A stretch of DNA of 64,000 nt from an uncultured Oscillospiraceae bacterium (GTDB lineage: Bacteria > Bacillota > Clostridia > Oscillospirales > Ruminococcaceae), in contig CAJFJV010000007.1 in assembly GCA_904384225.1 (NCBI GenBank), positions 1-64,000 on the forward strand, read 5' to 3'. The first letter of the stretch is position 1, and each line of letters starts with the position of its first letter. Positions 1 through 7,087 of the stretch are shown in pieces. A program made the translations under genes and the position numbers. A model generated the notes under the pieces. It ran no database searches. It worked only from the letters and a program-made list of their open reading frames with translations, and was not told the DNA's origin.

Positions 1-68
1 CCTTTTGGTTTTGTCTGGTCAACTCTACCTTAACACAGGTCACTCCTATTCGCTATTTATTTCTTTGA

Positions 69-374
69 TTTGTTACACATCATTGTAACACCTACAACTT
101 CCCGGATGTATTCAAACCTCTCGCCGCAGCTATGGCGAAAGCCCTTGGCGAGCTGCGTCAGCGTAAAGATGTGCAGTGGACATATGTAAGCCCTGCCGGA
201 GATTTTCAGGCGGATGGCGTCCGCACCGGCAAGTATATTCTGGGCGGCGAAGAATTGACACTGAGTTCCAAAGGTGAAAGCGTCATCAGCTATGCTGACT
301 ATGCAATCGCTATGATCGATGAAGCCGAAAGCGGAAAACACATTCAGCAGCGTATCAGCGTTGTTAGTGAATAA
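69..374 (+). pseudogene. 5'-truncated NAD(P)-binding Rossmann-type protein
   Basis: Reading runs from just after a stop at 66-68 to 374. The recognisable part starts near 93 (NFPDVFKPLAAAMAKALGEL) and continues through WTYVSP, GKYILGGEEL and SVISYADYAIAMIDEAE, which is the C-terminal third of the atypical SDR / NmrA-like NAD(P)H-binding family (whole proteins are about 210 residues). The N-terminal GxxGxxG nucleotide-binding half is missing, and the bases before about 90 do not encode it in any frame I can follow. The ATG at 132 has no ribosome binding site. The fragment sits 23 bases upstream of the next gene. I infer a truncated, probably inactive relic. The family call is fairly sure; the exact breakpoint is not. 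Confidence 0.7.
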
Positions 375-397
375 AAGAAAAGAAGGAGACGATCACA

Positions 398-1189
398 ATG
401 AACAAAAATACCTTTACAACTGTAACCCTCAATAAGGGAGAAATGAATGTTTACGATTTTGGCGGCATTAAGCTGCACGCATACAGGACCAACGATTTTA
501 TTGACGATGAGGTTTTCATCATAGAGAAAAACGGCAAAGCTGTTATCATTGAATCCCCCTGCTTCTTTGATAACATTAAAGAGCTTACGGAATATTTGAA
601 AGATATCGAGGTAGAGGGGATGCTTATTGCCTATCACGGCGCAGGCGCTACCTTCCTGCCGGAAGTCCCGAAATATGCAACGCAAAATGCAGTGGAATTT
701 TCCGAAAACGGGGGCGGCAAAGCGCTGATCGATAATTTCACAAACTCTTTTGGGGAAATCTTCGATAAATCTGTTCATAAGATTACAGACGTTATGGCAG
801 AGGGCAAGGTAACCATTGGCGGGATTGATTTTGTAATCAAGCAGACAGACGATGCGTTTGATGTCGAAATTCCCGAAATCAACGCCGTATACACCCATAT
901 GCTTGGTCATGACTGTCATTCCATTGTTGCCGGTGCAGGCCACGCCGATGGCATTATCGCCGAACTGAAAAGTTACATCGAAAAAGGTTATGATCTGATT
1001 CTGACCTCGCACTATACGCCTGAAGATTTGAAAGACGCCCAAACAAAAATCGACTATCTTGAAAATCTGAAAAAGATTGCGGCAAATTGTTCGGACGCTG
1101 ACAGCTTCAAAGCAGAGGGGCAGAAGCAGTACCCCAACTACAACGGCCAGAACTATCTGGATATGACGGAAGGATTTTTCTACGCTTAA
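398..1189 (+). CDS. MBL-fold-like protein lacking the canonical metal motif
   Basis: 263 residues, preceded by AAGGAG at good spacing. The layout is that of a metallo-beta-lactamase fold: an N-terminal beta-rich part (FIIEKNGKAVIIESP), then at residues 78-90 AYHGAGATFLPEV where HxHxDH would sit, later GHDCHSI (about 170-176) and a C-terminal TSHYTPE. Only one His remains of the first motif, so the usual two-metal site cannot be complete. The later His residues are still present. Function unknown; hydrolase activity should not be assumed. It follows the NAD(P)-binding relic and ends before a strong hairpin terminator. Alternative: a substrate-binding or differently metallated MBL relative. Confidence 0.6.
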   Translation: MNKNTFTTVTLNKGEMNVYDFGGIKLHAYRTNDFIDDEVFIIEKNGKAVIIESPCFFDNIKELTEYLKDIEVEGMLIAYHGAGATFLPEVPKYATQNAVEFSENGGGKALIDNFTNSFGEIFDKSVHKITDVMAEGKVTIGGIDFVIKQTDDAFDVEIPEINAVYTHMLGHDCHSIVAGAGHADGIIAELKSYIEKGYDLILTSHYTPEDLKDAQTKIDYLENLKKIAANCSDADSFKAEGQKQYPNYNGQNYLDMTEGFFYA

Positions 1190-1203
1190 TATTATAATTG
1201 TGT

Positions 1204-1234
1204 AAGCAGGGCTGCCTTTAGGGCGGCCCTGCTT
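1204..1234 (+). terminator. Hairpin terminator after the MBL-like gene
   Basis: A 13-bp stem (AAGCAGGGCTGCC pairing with GGCGGCCCTGCTT, one G-T pair) with a 5-base loop starts 14 bases past the stop codon. The T-tract is poor (TTGCTTAT), so termination may be partial. Confidence 0.65.
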
Positions 1235-1369
1235 GCTTATAGACAGGCAGATCACTTGTAGATTCTATGCTTTCCGAGCAAAGCGTCCATATCTTACAGA
1301 CGATGAGATGGATGCTTGGATATTATCTTGCAACGCTCTAATCGTTTCCTTTTGGTAACTATACCACAA

Positions 1370-1385
1370 TAAAGTGCGTACTTTA
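1370..1385 (+). promoter_or_regulatory. Inverted repeat overlapping the -35 of the FMN/ferredoxin gene
   Basis: TAAAGT-N4-ACTTTA is a perfect inverted repeat whose right arm overlaps the -35 hexamer at 1382-1387. This is the position expected of a repressor operator. No regulator gene is next to it in the window, so the cognate protein is unknown. Confidence 0.45.
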
Positions 1386-1410
1386 CGTTTTTCGTTTATA
1401 GCGATATGAT
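1382..1410 (+). promoter_or_regulatory. Promoter of the FMN/ferredoxin gene
   Basis: TTTACG (1382-1387), 17-bp spacer, TATGAT (1405-1410), 28 bases before the ATG at 1439. Sigma-A-like by eye. Bases 1235-1369 hold no other convincing feature. Confidence 0.6.
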
Positions 1411-1438
1411 AATGGTATCAGTATAGGGGGCATTTGAT

Positions 1439-2068
1439 ATGACAGCAGCAGAAGTTTTGCAATATTTGCAGCAGGAGATCCATACAACCGTAGCTGCAAC
1501 CACAGATAAAGGCGGACTGCCCGTGACCTGTGCCATTGATATGATGGACGCTGATGAAACCGGGCTGTATTTTCTCACCGCCAAAGGCAAGGGATTTTAT
1601 AACCGGTTGAAAGAAAGCGGGTACATGGCGCTAACCGGCATGAAGGGCAAAGATACCATGTCCTGCGTGGCGGTATCCGTGCGCGGGAAGGTAAAAGAGC
1701 TTGGCGGCGGTCTGCTGCCCCGATTGTTTGAAAAGAACCCTTATATGCGAGAAATCTATCCTACGCCGGAATCCCAAAAGGCTTTGACCGTATTCCAGCT
1801 TTATCAGGGGAGCGGCGAATGGTTCGACCTTTCCAAAAAACCCATTGAGCGGTTTTCCTTTTCTTTTGGGGAAGCACAGGCAGAACCGGAAGGCTACTTT
1901 ATCACAGAAACCTGCATCGGCTGCCGCGCCTGTGAAGCAGTATGTCCGCAAAACTGTATTGATTTCACTTCTGTTCCAGCAGTGATTCAGCAGGCACATT
2001 GCCTGCACTGCGGGAATTGCATGGAAGTTTGTCCGCAAAAAGCGGTAATTCGGGAGGACGTAAAATGA
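1439..2068 (+). CDS. FMN-binding split-barrel protein with C-terminal 2[4Fe-4S] ferredoxin domain
   Basis: 209 residues. Residues 1-140 look like the pyridoxamine 5'-phosphate oxidase / FMN split-barrel fold (TTDKGGLPVTCAIDMMD, LYFLTAKGKGFYNRLKE). Residues 159-198 are a bacterial ferredoxin domain with two complete clusters: C159-C162-C165-C169P and C188-C191-C194-C198P. Such fusions in anaerobes are thought to move electrons from ferredoxin clusters to FMN, but the substrate is unknown. The start has GGGGG at suitable spacing and a good promoter. The stop overlaps the next ATG (ATGA), so it is translationally coupled to the broken macrodomain gene. Domain calls are secure; the reaction is not. 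Confidence 0.85.
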   Translation: MTAAEVLQYLQQEIHTTVAATTDKGGLPVTCAIDMMDADETGLYFLTAKGKGFYNRLKESGYMALTGMKGKDTMSCVAVSVRGKVKELGGGLLPRLFEKNPYMREIYPTPESQKALTVFQLYQGSGEWFDLSKKPIERFSFSFGEAQAEPEGYFITETCIGCRACEAVCPQNCIDFTSVPAVIQQAHCLHCGNCMEVCPQKAVIREDVK

Positions 2069-2375
2069 CACAGATGGAAAGAAGATTGTATTTAATCAGA
2101 GAGCTGCTGAAAGAGCAGCCGAGATATGAGAGAATGGAAATTCCAGCGGACGAAGAGGGGCAAAAGCGCCTGCTCCGTTCCCTGTTCAATATTCGAATGC
2201 CTCACCCCGCCAGTCAGGAATTTTTCGCGGTACAAGACGCTTATTTACAGGAAGAAACGCAGCGCAAGGGAATCACCGATCTTGCCGGTCTACAGCCGGT
2301 ACAGGAGGGGATTTATCTCTGGCAAGGGGATATTACAACCCTTCGGTGTGACGCGATCGTAAATGCTGCAAATAT
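2065..2375 (+). pseudogene. N-terminal remnant of a macrodomain (ADP-ribosylhydrolase) gene
   Basis: Starts at an ATG overlapping the previous stop, with GGAGG at 2053. The first 100 or so residues match the N-terminal extension of microbial macrodomain proteins that accompany SirTM sirtuins (LLKEQP, then GIYLWQGDITTLRCDAIVNAAN). The hallmark VNAAN is intact, but the sequence then jumps at about 2370-2376 straight into sirtuin coding sequence in another frame, so the rest of the macrodomain is gone. In the family the macrodomain reverses the mono-ADP-ribosylation laid down by SirTM. Here it cannot fold as a complete domain. Reading in frame continues as nonsense to 2478. Confidence 0.8.
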
Positions 2376-3017
2376 GATACATTGGAGGAATATTGGGCGT
2401 GGTGGAGCCGGCAGATCATGGTCAACCGCTATGAGGCCGGTGTGGGTAAACCTTATCGGGATTTGCTGGAGCTGGTGAAGGATAAGGATTATTTTGTTTT
2501 AACCACCAATGTAGACCATCAGTTTCAACTTTCTGGCTTTGACAAGAAACGCTTATTTTACACACAGGGTGACTACGGGCTGTGGCAGTGCTCCAAGCCC
2601 TGCCATCAAAAAACCTATGACAACGAGACTGTTGTCCGGCAGATGGCAGCCGAGCAAAGAGATATGAAAATCCCCGCAGGGCTAATCCCCAAATGCCCGG
2701 TCTGCGGTGCTCCGATGACGATGAACCTGCGCTGTGATATGACTTTTGTTCAGGATGACGGCTGGTATGCCGCTTCTAATCGGTATGATGATTTTATCCG
2801 CCGTCACGAGGGGCTGCATATCCTATTTTTAGAACTCGGTGTTGGAAGCAACACCCCGGTTATTATCAAATATCCATTTTGGCAAATGACCGCACAGAAT
2901 CGCAGCGCAACGTATGCCTGCGTAAATTACGGAGAAGCTTTCTGTCCGCAAGAAATTGCAGGACAATCCGTTTGCTTGGATGCAGATATTTCTGATATAC
3001 TGTCGGCTTTGCAATGA
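2373..3017 (+). pseudogene. C-terminal remnant of a SirTM-class sirtuin (ADP-ribosyltransferase)
   Basis: From YDTLEEYWAWWSR onward the frame encodes about 214 residues of a class M sirtuin: LLELVKDKDYFVLTTNVDHQF, the zinc Cys pairs CSKPC and CPVC, FLELGVGSNTP and PFWQMT. The N-terminal part with the NAD-binding GAGxS motif is missing because of the deletion shared with the macrodomain gene. The frame differs from the macrodomain frame (offset by one base class), so no fusion protein is made. An internal ATG at 2433 lacks a clear ribosome site. Probably inactive. Intact homologues act as protein ADP-ribosyltransferases in redox-linked operons. Confidence 0.8.
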
Positions 3018-3400
3018 AATGCGTTGCTGTGGCTGCATAAATGGTTGTCTGAGCAAAGACGCCATCAGAATCCCCATTTTCAAGCTGCGCATGGCTTTTT
3101 CTTATCATAAAAGCATTTGTAAGGAAGAAGGCGACGTATATCCTCACGGCAAAAAGGCTGTTTCTTCAAGTGGGCAAACATATTGAAATGTATCAATGCA
3201 GAAGGACCGCCGCCGATAGAGATACTAATATATAAAAACGGAAATGGAACGAGCTCCTTTCTATCCTCCTATAATAAGCGCCGCGCCTTTCAGCAGAATT
3301 TTAATCTTCACTGCCGTTTCAATATTCCATCTTATCCGGATAAAATATAAGCAGTCCTTTTGACGCAGCCTTCCCTGCCCTTACCCCTTTTGACATACGC
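3018..3400. other. Intergenic stretch with no supported gene
   Basis: About 380 bases after the sirtuin remnant. Only short frames occur, without ribosome sites or recognisable products. I see no repeat end or RNA gene. Given the decayed genes upstream it may be further relic sequence. Confidence 0.4.
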
Positions 3401-3429
3401 TTTACTTTATCGCCGTTAAGCAGTATAAT
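3401..3429 (+). promoter_or_regulatory. Promoter of the asparaginase gene
   Basis: TTTACT (3401-3406), 17-bp spacer, consensus TATAAT (3424-3429), 75 bases upstream of the chosen start. A TTGACA at 3390-3395 is also present but is too far away (28 bp). Confidence 0.55.
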
Positions 3430-3504
3430 ACGCGAGAAGCCGGCGTCAGACGCTGGATCATGTTTCCAATCCCAACATACAATCATCCGGTTATGGAGGA
3501 GTAT

Positions 3505-4533
3505 ATGAAAAACATCTTAATGATCGGCACAGGCGGCACCATTGCCTCGCGTGAGACGTCCGCCGGCCTGTCCCCTTCCATCTCCCCGCAGGATATTTTA
3601 TCCTATATCCCACAGGTGGAATCCGTTTGTAACGTCGATACGCTGCAAGTCTGCAATCTTGACAGCACCAACATCCAGCCGTATCACTGGCTGCTGATTG
3701 CCCGAACGATAGAAACACATTACGAGGCATACGACGGCTTTGTTGTATGCCACGGGACCGACACGCTGGCCTATACCGCCGCCGCCCTATCCTACCTTAT
3801 CCAAAATTCTGCTAAACCGATCGTCGTCACCGGGGCACAAAAACCCATTGACCGAGAAAATACCGACGCCAGGACCAACCTGCTCGACAGTTTTATCTAT
3901 GCGTCCGACGAAGCGTCTCAAAACGTCAATATCCTATTCGACGGCAAAGTGATCGTCGGGACGCGCGCACGAAAGGAACGCGCCAAAAGCTATAACGCTT
4001 TTTCAAGCATCAATTTTCCCTATCCCGCACGGATTCAAGACGGCGTGCTGTTTCGCTATTTTTCAGAAACGCCGCTTTCTGAACCTGTCCGGTTTTATCA
4101 CAGCCTGAATGACAGCATCTGCGTTCTCAAACTGATCCCGGGCGTAAAGCCCGACCTTCTGCAATACCTGTTTTCCCAATACGACTGCCTGATTATTGAA
4201 AGCTTCGGCGTTGGGGGCATTCCTGAAACGCTGCTTGATATTTTTTATAAGGAAATGAAACAATGGCAGCAGAAAGGAAAGATTGTTGTCATTGCGACAC
4301 AAGTCGCAAACGAAGGCAGCGATATGTCCGTCTATGAGGTCGGACGGAAGGCAAAAGATGATTTCGGCCTGATTGAAACGTATGATATGACGCTGGAGGC
4401 CACTGTTACCAAGCTGATGTGGATCCTCTCCGAACCGCACACGGACTATGAAAAAGTGCGCGAACGCTTTTACCACACGGTAAACCACGATACACTGTTT
4501 TCTCAAAGGCGGCATGCCGCCCGAAGGCCATAG
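3505..4533 (+). CDS. ansA: L-asparaginase, type I (cytoplasmic)
   Basis: 342 residues from the ATG at 3505, chosen because GGAGGA lies 5 bases before it; longer in-frame starts have no ribosome site. Hydrolyses L-asparagine to aspartate and ammonia. The N-terminal GTGGTIAS carries the nucleophilic Thr, and VCHGTDTLAYTAAALSYLI holds the second conserved Thr-Asp pair; GAQ and FGVGG are also conserved. There is no signal peptide, so a cytosolic enzyme is expected. Single gene, with its own promoter and a strong terminator at 4651. Family certain; preference for Asn over Gln is inferred. Confidence 0.93.
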   Translation: MKNILMIGTGGTIASRETSAGLSPSISPQDILSYIPQVESVCNVDTLQVCNLDSTNIQPYHWLLIARTIETHYEAYDGFVVCHGTDTLAYTAAALSYLIQNSAKPIVVTGAQKPIDRENTDARTNLLDSFIYASDEASQNVNILFDGKVIVGTRARKERAKSYNAFSSINFPYPARIQDGVLFRYFSETPLSEPVRFYHSLNDSICVLKLIPGVKPDLLQYLFSQYDCLIIESFGVGGIPETLLDIFYKEMKQWQQKGKIVVIATQVANEGSDMSVYEVGRKAKDDFGLIETYDMTLEATVTKLMWILSEPHTDYEKVRERFYHTVNHDTLFSQRRHAARRP

Positions 4534-4650
4534 CGCATTTTCCGGCGCGTGCCATGAATTCTCTTCTATCGCCGTGTTTCGCCGCCCCGTATCCCCAAGC
4601 GTCCCTTACACGGAAAAAAGGAAGCCTGCTTTTTCGCGGCGCCCGATAAA

Positions 4651-4704
4651 AAAACCGTCTCGTACTCTCCGGCACCTTTTTGCCGGAGGGTACGGGACGG
4701 TTTT
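4651..4704 (+). terminator. Strong hairpin terminator
   Basis: Long, nearly perfect stem (AAAACCGTCTCGTAC... pairing with ...GTACGGGACGGTTTT, inner CCGGCA/TGCCGG) followed by CCTTTTTTC. It closes the asparaginase transcript; the flanking A-tract lets it work on both strands. Confidence 0.85.
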
Positions 4705-4764
4705 CCTTTTTTCATCTTTTCTTTTTGCTTCCCCGCCGGGAACTTTTCCTGAAAATTGGGTACA

Positions 4765-5481
4765 ATGAGGAAACGCCTTCCCACACTTCTCTGTGCGCTG
4801 GCACTCATCTTCTGCCTGCCCTTTTCGGTATATGCCGCAGATTCCACCGTCCGCTTCCAAGACGGGGAGCTGATCGCTTTCGGGCCGGGCAGCACGTATA
4901 CGGACAGCGATCTGTTCGACGGATTTAAAGGCGTAATGCCCGGCGATGTACGCACTGAGGAGATCACCATTCAAAACAGCGCCGACGCATACGATTCCAT
5001 TAAAGTCTATCTGCGGGCTGTTCCTCACGACGCGGAAAACAATCCGATCAGCGAAGAAGTACTTGCGGAAATCCGCACAGACGGGCGCCGGGATTCCGCT
5101 TCTTCCGAAAGCGCATATATGGCTGATTTCCTCTCCCAGCTCTCTATGGAGGTGGAAAACGGCGGCGCCGTTATTTATGCGGCATCCCCCGACCAGCCGG
5201 ACGGCTTAATAGAAAATGTCTACTTAGGCGAGCTCCGCAAGGGCGAGACCGTCCAATTGGACGTAACGCTCACCGTCTCGCTTACGCTTGGCAACGACTA
5301 TATGGACCGCATCGGAGAGGTCGACTGGGTCTTTGCTGTAGAAGGGTGCATGGATCCTGCAAACCCACCCGATACCGGCGACCCTGCCAATCTTGGCCTG
5401 GCGCTGTCGGCCGTCCTGCTCTTTACCGGCGGCATGACAGCTTGCCTGATTCTCTACAAGCGAAGCAGGAAGAAATCGTAA
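4765..5481 (+). CDS. Sortase-anchored cell-surface protein of unknown function
   Basis: 238 residues from ATG 4765; an in-frame TTG at 4756 is possible and neither start has a clear ribosome site. Residues 1-25 form a signal peptide (RKR then a hydrophobic run ending VYAA). The mature part begins STVRFQDGELIAF and contains a beta-rich segment (VRTEEITIQNSADAYDSIKVYLRA) like surface proteins that form an immunoglobulin-type fold. The C-terminus is a sorting signal: NPPDTGD, a hydrophobic stretch (LGLALSAVLLFTGGMTACLIL) and a KRSRKKS tail. It is therefore exported and cross-linked to the wall by a sortase with a variant motif. No sortase gene is in the window. Confidence 0.75.
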   Translation: MRKRLPTLLCALALIFCLPFSVYAADSTVRFQDGELIAFGPGSTYTDSDLFDGFKGVMPGDVRTEEITIQNSADAYDSIKVYLRAVPHDAENNPISEEVLAEIRTDGRRDSASSESAYMADFLSQLSMEVENGGAVIYAASPDQPDGLIENVYLGELRKGETVQLDVTLTVSLTLGNDYMDRIGEVDWVFAVEGCMDPANPPDTGDPANLGLALSAVLLFTGGMTACLILYKRSRKKS

Positions 5482-5536
5482 GGCCATTTAAACGACAGGC
5501 GGTGTTCTCTCTTTGAGGGAACCATTCCTCCATAAA

Positions 5537-5569
5537 AAGGGGCTGTCCCGCAGTGCGGGACAGCCCCTT
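5537..5569 (+). terminator. Perfect hairpin terminator between the surface protein and the retron
   Basis: AAGGGGCTGTCCCGCA pairs exactly with its 3' arm, then TCTCCTTTTTTCC. It separates surface-protein transcription from the retron promoter at 5612. Confidence 0.85.
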
Positions 5570-5611
5570 CTCCTTTTTTCCCCGATATCGCCAAGCAGAT
5601 ATGGTTGGGGG

Positions 5612-5640
5612 TTGCGGTTCTTCTCAAAACGCGGTATACT
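5612..5640 (+). promoter_or_regulatory. Retron promoter
   Basis: TTGCGG (5612-5617), 17-bp spacer, TATACT (5635-5640). The predicted start near 5647 falls just before the a1 repeat at 5653, as expected for a primary msr-msd transcript. Confidence 0.6.
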
Positions 5641-5652
5641 TGCAATGTAACC

Positions 5653-5670
5653 AGCCTGCCTTTTGCAGCA
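5653..5670 (+). repeat. Retron a1 inverted repeat
   Basis: Left arm of the 18-bp end pairing of the msr-msd RNA; partner is 5845-5862. Includes two G-T pairs at the outer end. Confidence 0.8.
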
Positions 5671-5844
5671 GCGTACAGCTTAAAGGGAACGCCGCTTTAA
5701 GGGGGCCGGCGAGTCGTCGGCCTGTTTTATTTAATTGGGAACACAGCATTTCGCATGCGAAATGCACCCCTGACAGCGCTTCGGCGAATTCCAAATCACT
5801 TCGTGATTAAAAGATTCGCCTCCGCTTCTGTCCGGTATTTTTTG

Positions 5845-5862
5845 TGCTGCAAAAGGCGGGTT
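5845..5862 (+). repeat. Retron a2 inverted repeat
   Basis: Right arm, complementary to 5653-5670. It is followed by a run of T, so the transcript may partly end here as well as read into the reverse transcriptase gene. Confidence 0.8.
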
Positions 5863-5887
5863 TTTTCTATTCAATCGAGGGATGACC

Positions 5888-6949
5888 ATGCATATAAAAG
5901 GCGATACGGTATTTTTTGAAAAGTGCGATATGCACTTTGTCAAAAAAATGGGACTTCAACAAGCGGCTGATATGGCGTTGAATTTCAAAACGGTCAGCCC
6001 GCTGCCTTTTTTGTACGACACCTATCAAACGGCGGCTTTCTTTCACATTAGCAGAAAAGCGCTCTTCCGCCTTGTCAAAAACGCGGCGCAGGAATACCGC
6101 CTGATCCGTATCAAAAAGAAAAACGGCGGATATCGGACGTTATATGCGCCAAGCCCCGCCTTACGCGCCTGCCAGCAGCGCATACGTCAGGATATCTTAG
6201 ATAAACTGCCGGTGTCAAAATATGCGGCGGCCTATATCAAGGGAAGGACGCTTATCGGCAATGCCTCCCCCCATGTTGGAAAACGTTTTCTTTTAAAGCT
6301 TGACCTTACTGATTTTTTTGGGAGCATCTGTTTTGAGCAGGTTTACAGCGCCGCCTTCCACACGGCCTATTTCTCCAAACAAACCGGCGTTTTGCTTGCC
6401 GCATTATGCTGCCGGGAAGGCGTCCTCCCACAAGGTGCGCCGACCTCCCCTGCCCTATCCAATTTGGTGATGCGCCGTTTTGACGATACGATCGGGGAAT
6501 GGTGCGCGCGCCGCAGTATTTCGTATACCCGTTACTGTGACGACATGGCTTTTTCTTCCGACCGTCCTCTTTTTTCCGCCTATCTAAAGGCGAAATCGCT
6601 TCTGAATGACATGGGATTTGAATTAAACGAATCCAAAACGCACTTTGTTTCAAATGCCGGACGGCAAAGCGTGACGGGGCTTACCGTAAACCAAAAGGTA
6701 TCCGCGGCACGCGGCTATAAACACGGACTCCGCCAAGAGGTATATTATGCCCTGAAATTCGGGCTGGAAGAAAGCATCATACGGGGAGGCAAAACAGCGT
6801 TCCTCAATGGGGGCGTACCGGACGTCAATCGCTATTATCAGCATCTTTTGGGGCGTCTCCATTTCGTTGTGCAAATCGAACCCCAAAACGTATGGTTCCA
6901 AAACGCCCTGAAACAGTTAAAAGCGTCATCGAGCAAAGCGGCCTGCTGA
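5888..6949 (+). CDS. Retron reverse transcriptase
   Basis: 353 residues. ATG 5888 is preferred over 5882 because GAGGG then has 6-base spacing. It would copy the msd part of the adjacent RNA into multicopy single-stranded DNA joined 2'-5' to the RNA. RT motifs in order: GGYRTLYAP (80-88), the retron NAxxH motif as NASPH (125-129), LDLTDFF (138-144) with the first catalytic Asp at 139, PQGAPTSP (181-188), YCDD (216-219), the GFELNESKT segment (243-251) and the retron VTG motif (262-264), then a thumb of about 90 residues. The N-terminal extension is short, and no nuclease, HTH or other effector domain is fused. Neighbours are unrelated housekeeping or surface genes, so the defence effector is not apparent. 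Not a group II intron maturase (no X/HNH domain) and not a DGR RT. Confidence 0.95.
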   Translation: MHIKGDTVFFEKCDMHFVKKMGLQQAADMALNFKTVSPLPFLYDTYQTAAFFHISRKALFRLVKNAAQEYRLIRIKKKNGGYRTLYAPSPALRACQQRIRQDILDKLPVSKYAAAYIKGRTLIGNASPHVGKRFLLKLDLTDFFGSICFEQVYSAAFHTAYFSKQTGVLLAALCCREGVLPQGAPTSPALSNLVMRRFDDTIGEWCARRSISYTRYCDDMAFSSDRPLFSAYLKAKSLLNDMGFELNESKTHFVSNAGRQSVTGLTVNQKVSAARGYKHGLRQEVYYALKFGLEESIIRGGKTAFLNGGVPDVNRYYQHLLGRLHFVVQIEPQNVWFQNALKQLKASSSKAAC

Positions 6950-7034
6950 CGCGGCGTGCAGCAGCCTTTTGTTTTAGCCGGCCATGGTTAGGCTGTCCCT
7001 TTCGCTTTTATGCAGCGGGATGCACCGATAAATA

Positions 7035-7073
7035 AAAAACGAAGGATCGTGTATAGCACGATCCTTCGTTTTT
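7035..7073. terminator. Bidirectional terminator between the retron RT and the kinase
   Basis: AAAAACGAAGGATCGTG pairs perfectly with its right arm across a 5-base loop, with A-rich and T-rich flanks on either side. It serves the converging transcripts from the RT (plus) and the amino-sugar operon (minus). Confidence 0.85.
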
Positions 7074-7087
7074 ATATTTTTTCTTTA

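Larger units (their letters stand above)
5653..5862 (+). ncRNA. Retron msr-msd non-coding RNA
   Basis: About 210 nt just upstream of the reverse transcriptase. The ends pair over 18 bp: 5653-5670 (a1) with 5845-5862 (a2), 13 of them perfect (GCCTTTTGCAGCA with TGCTGCAAAAGGC). Inside are two msr-like hairpins: 5679-5685/5695-5701 with a 9-nt loop, and 5704-5711/5715-5722 with a 3-nt loop. Next comes a 20-nt palindrome (5746-5765), then a long msd-like hairpin, 5769-5835: outer GACAG/CTGTC, middle GGCGAATT/GATTCGCC, tip AATCAC-TTC-GTGATT. AGC follows a1, a context suited to the branching guanosine. a2 ends 25 nt before the RT start. Order and spacing match known retrons. The msr/msd boundary and branch point are inferred. 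Confidence 0.85.

Noticed and set aside
344-1255. Minus-strand frame of about 300 codons opposite the MBL-like gene
   Set aside because: Shadow of the plus-strand gene, which has the ribosome site and fold features.
2382-3017. Functional short sirtuin starting at an internal codon
   Set aside because: The NAD-binding N-terminal part is missing and no ribosome site precedes the frame.
3390-3429. TTGACA at 3390 as the asparaginase -35
   Set aside because: The spacer to TATAAT would be 28 bp; TTTACT at 3401 gives 17 bp.
5731-5943. Minus-strand coding frame across the retron RNA
   Set aside because: It has no ribosome site and is explained by the palindromic and paired RNA sequence.
5888-6949. 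Group II intron or diversity-generating retroelement RT
   Set aside because: No maturase X or HNH domain, no intron domain V structure downstream, no template/variable repeat pair and no Avd-like gene. NAxxH, VTG and the upstream a1/a2 RNA fit a retron.
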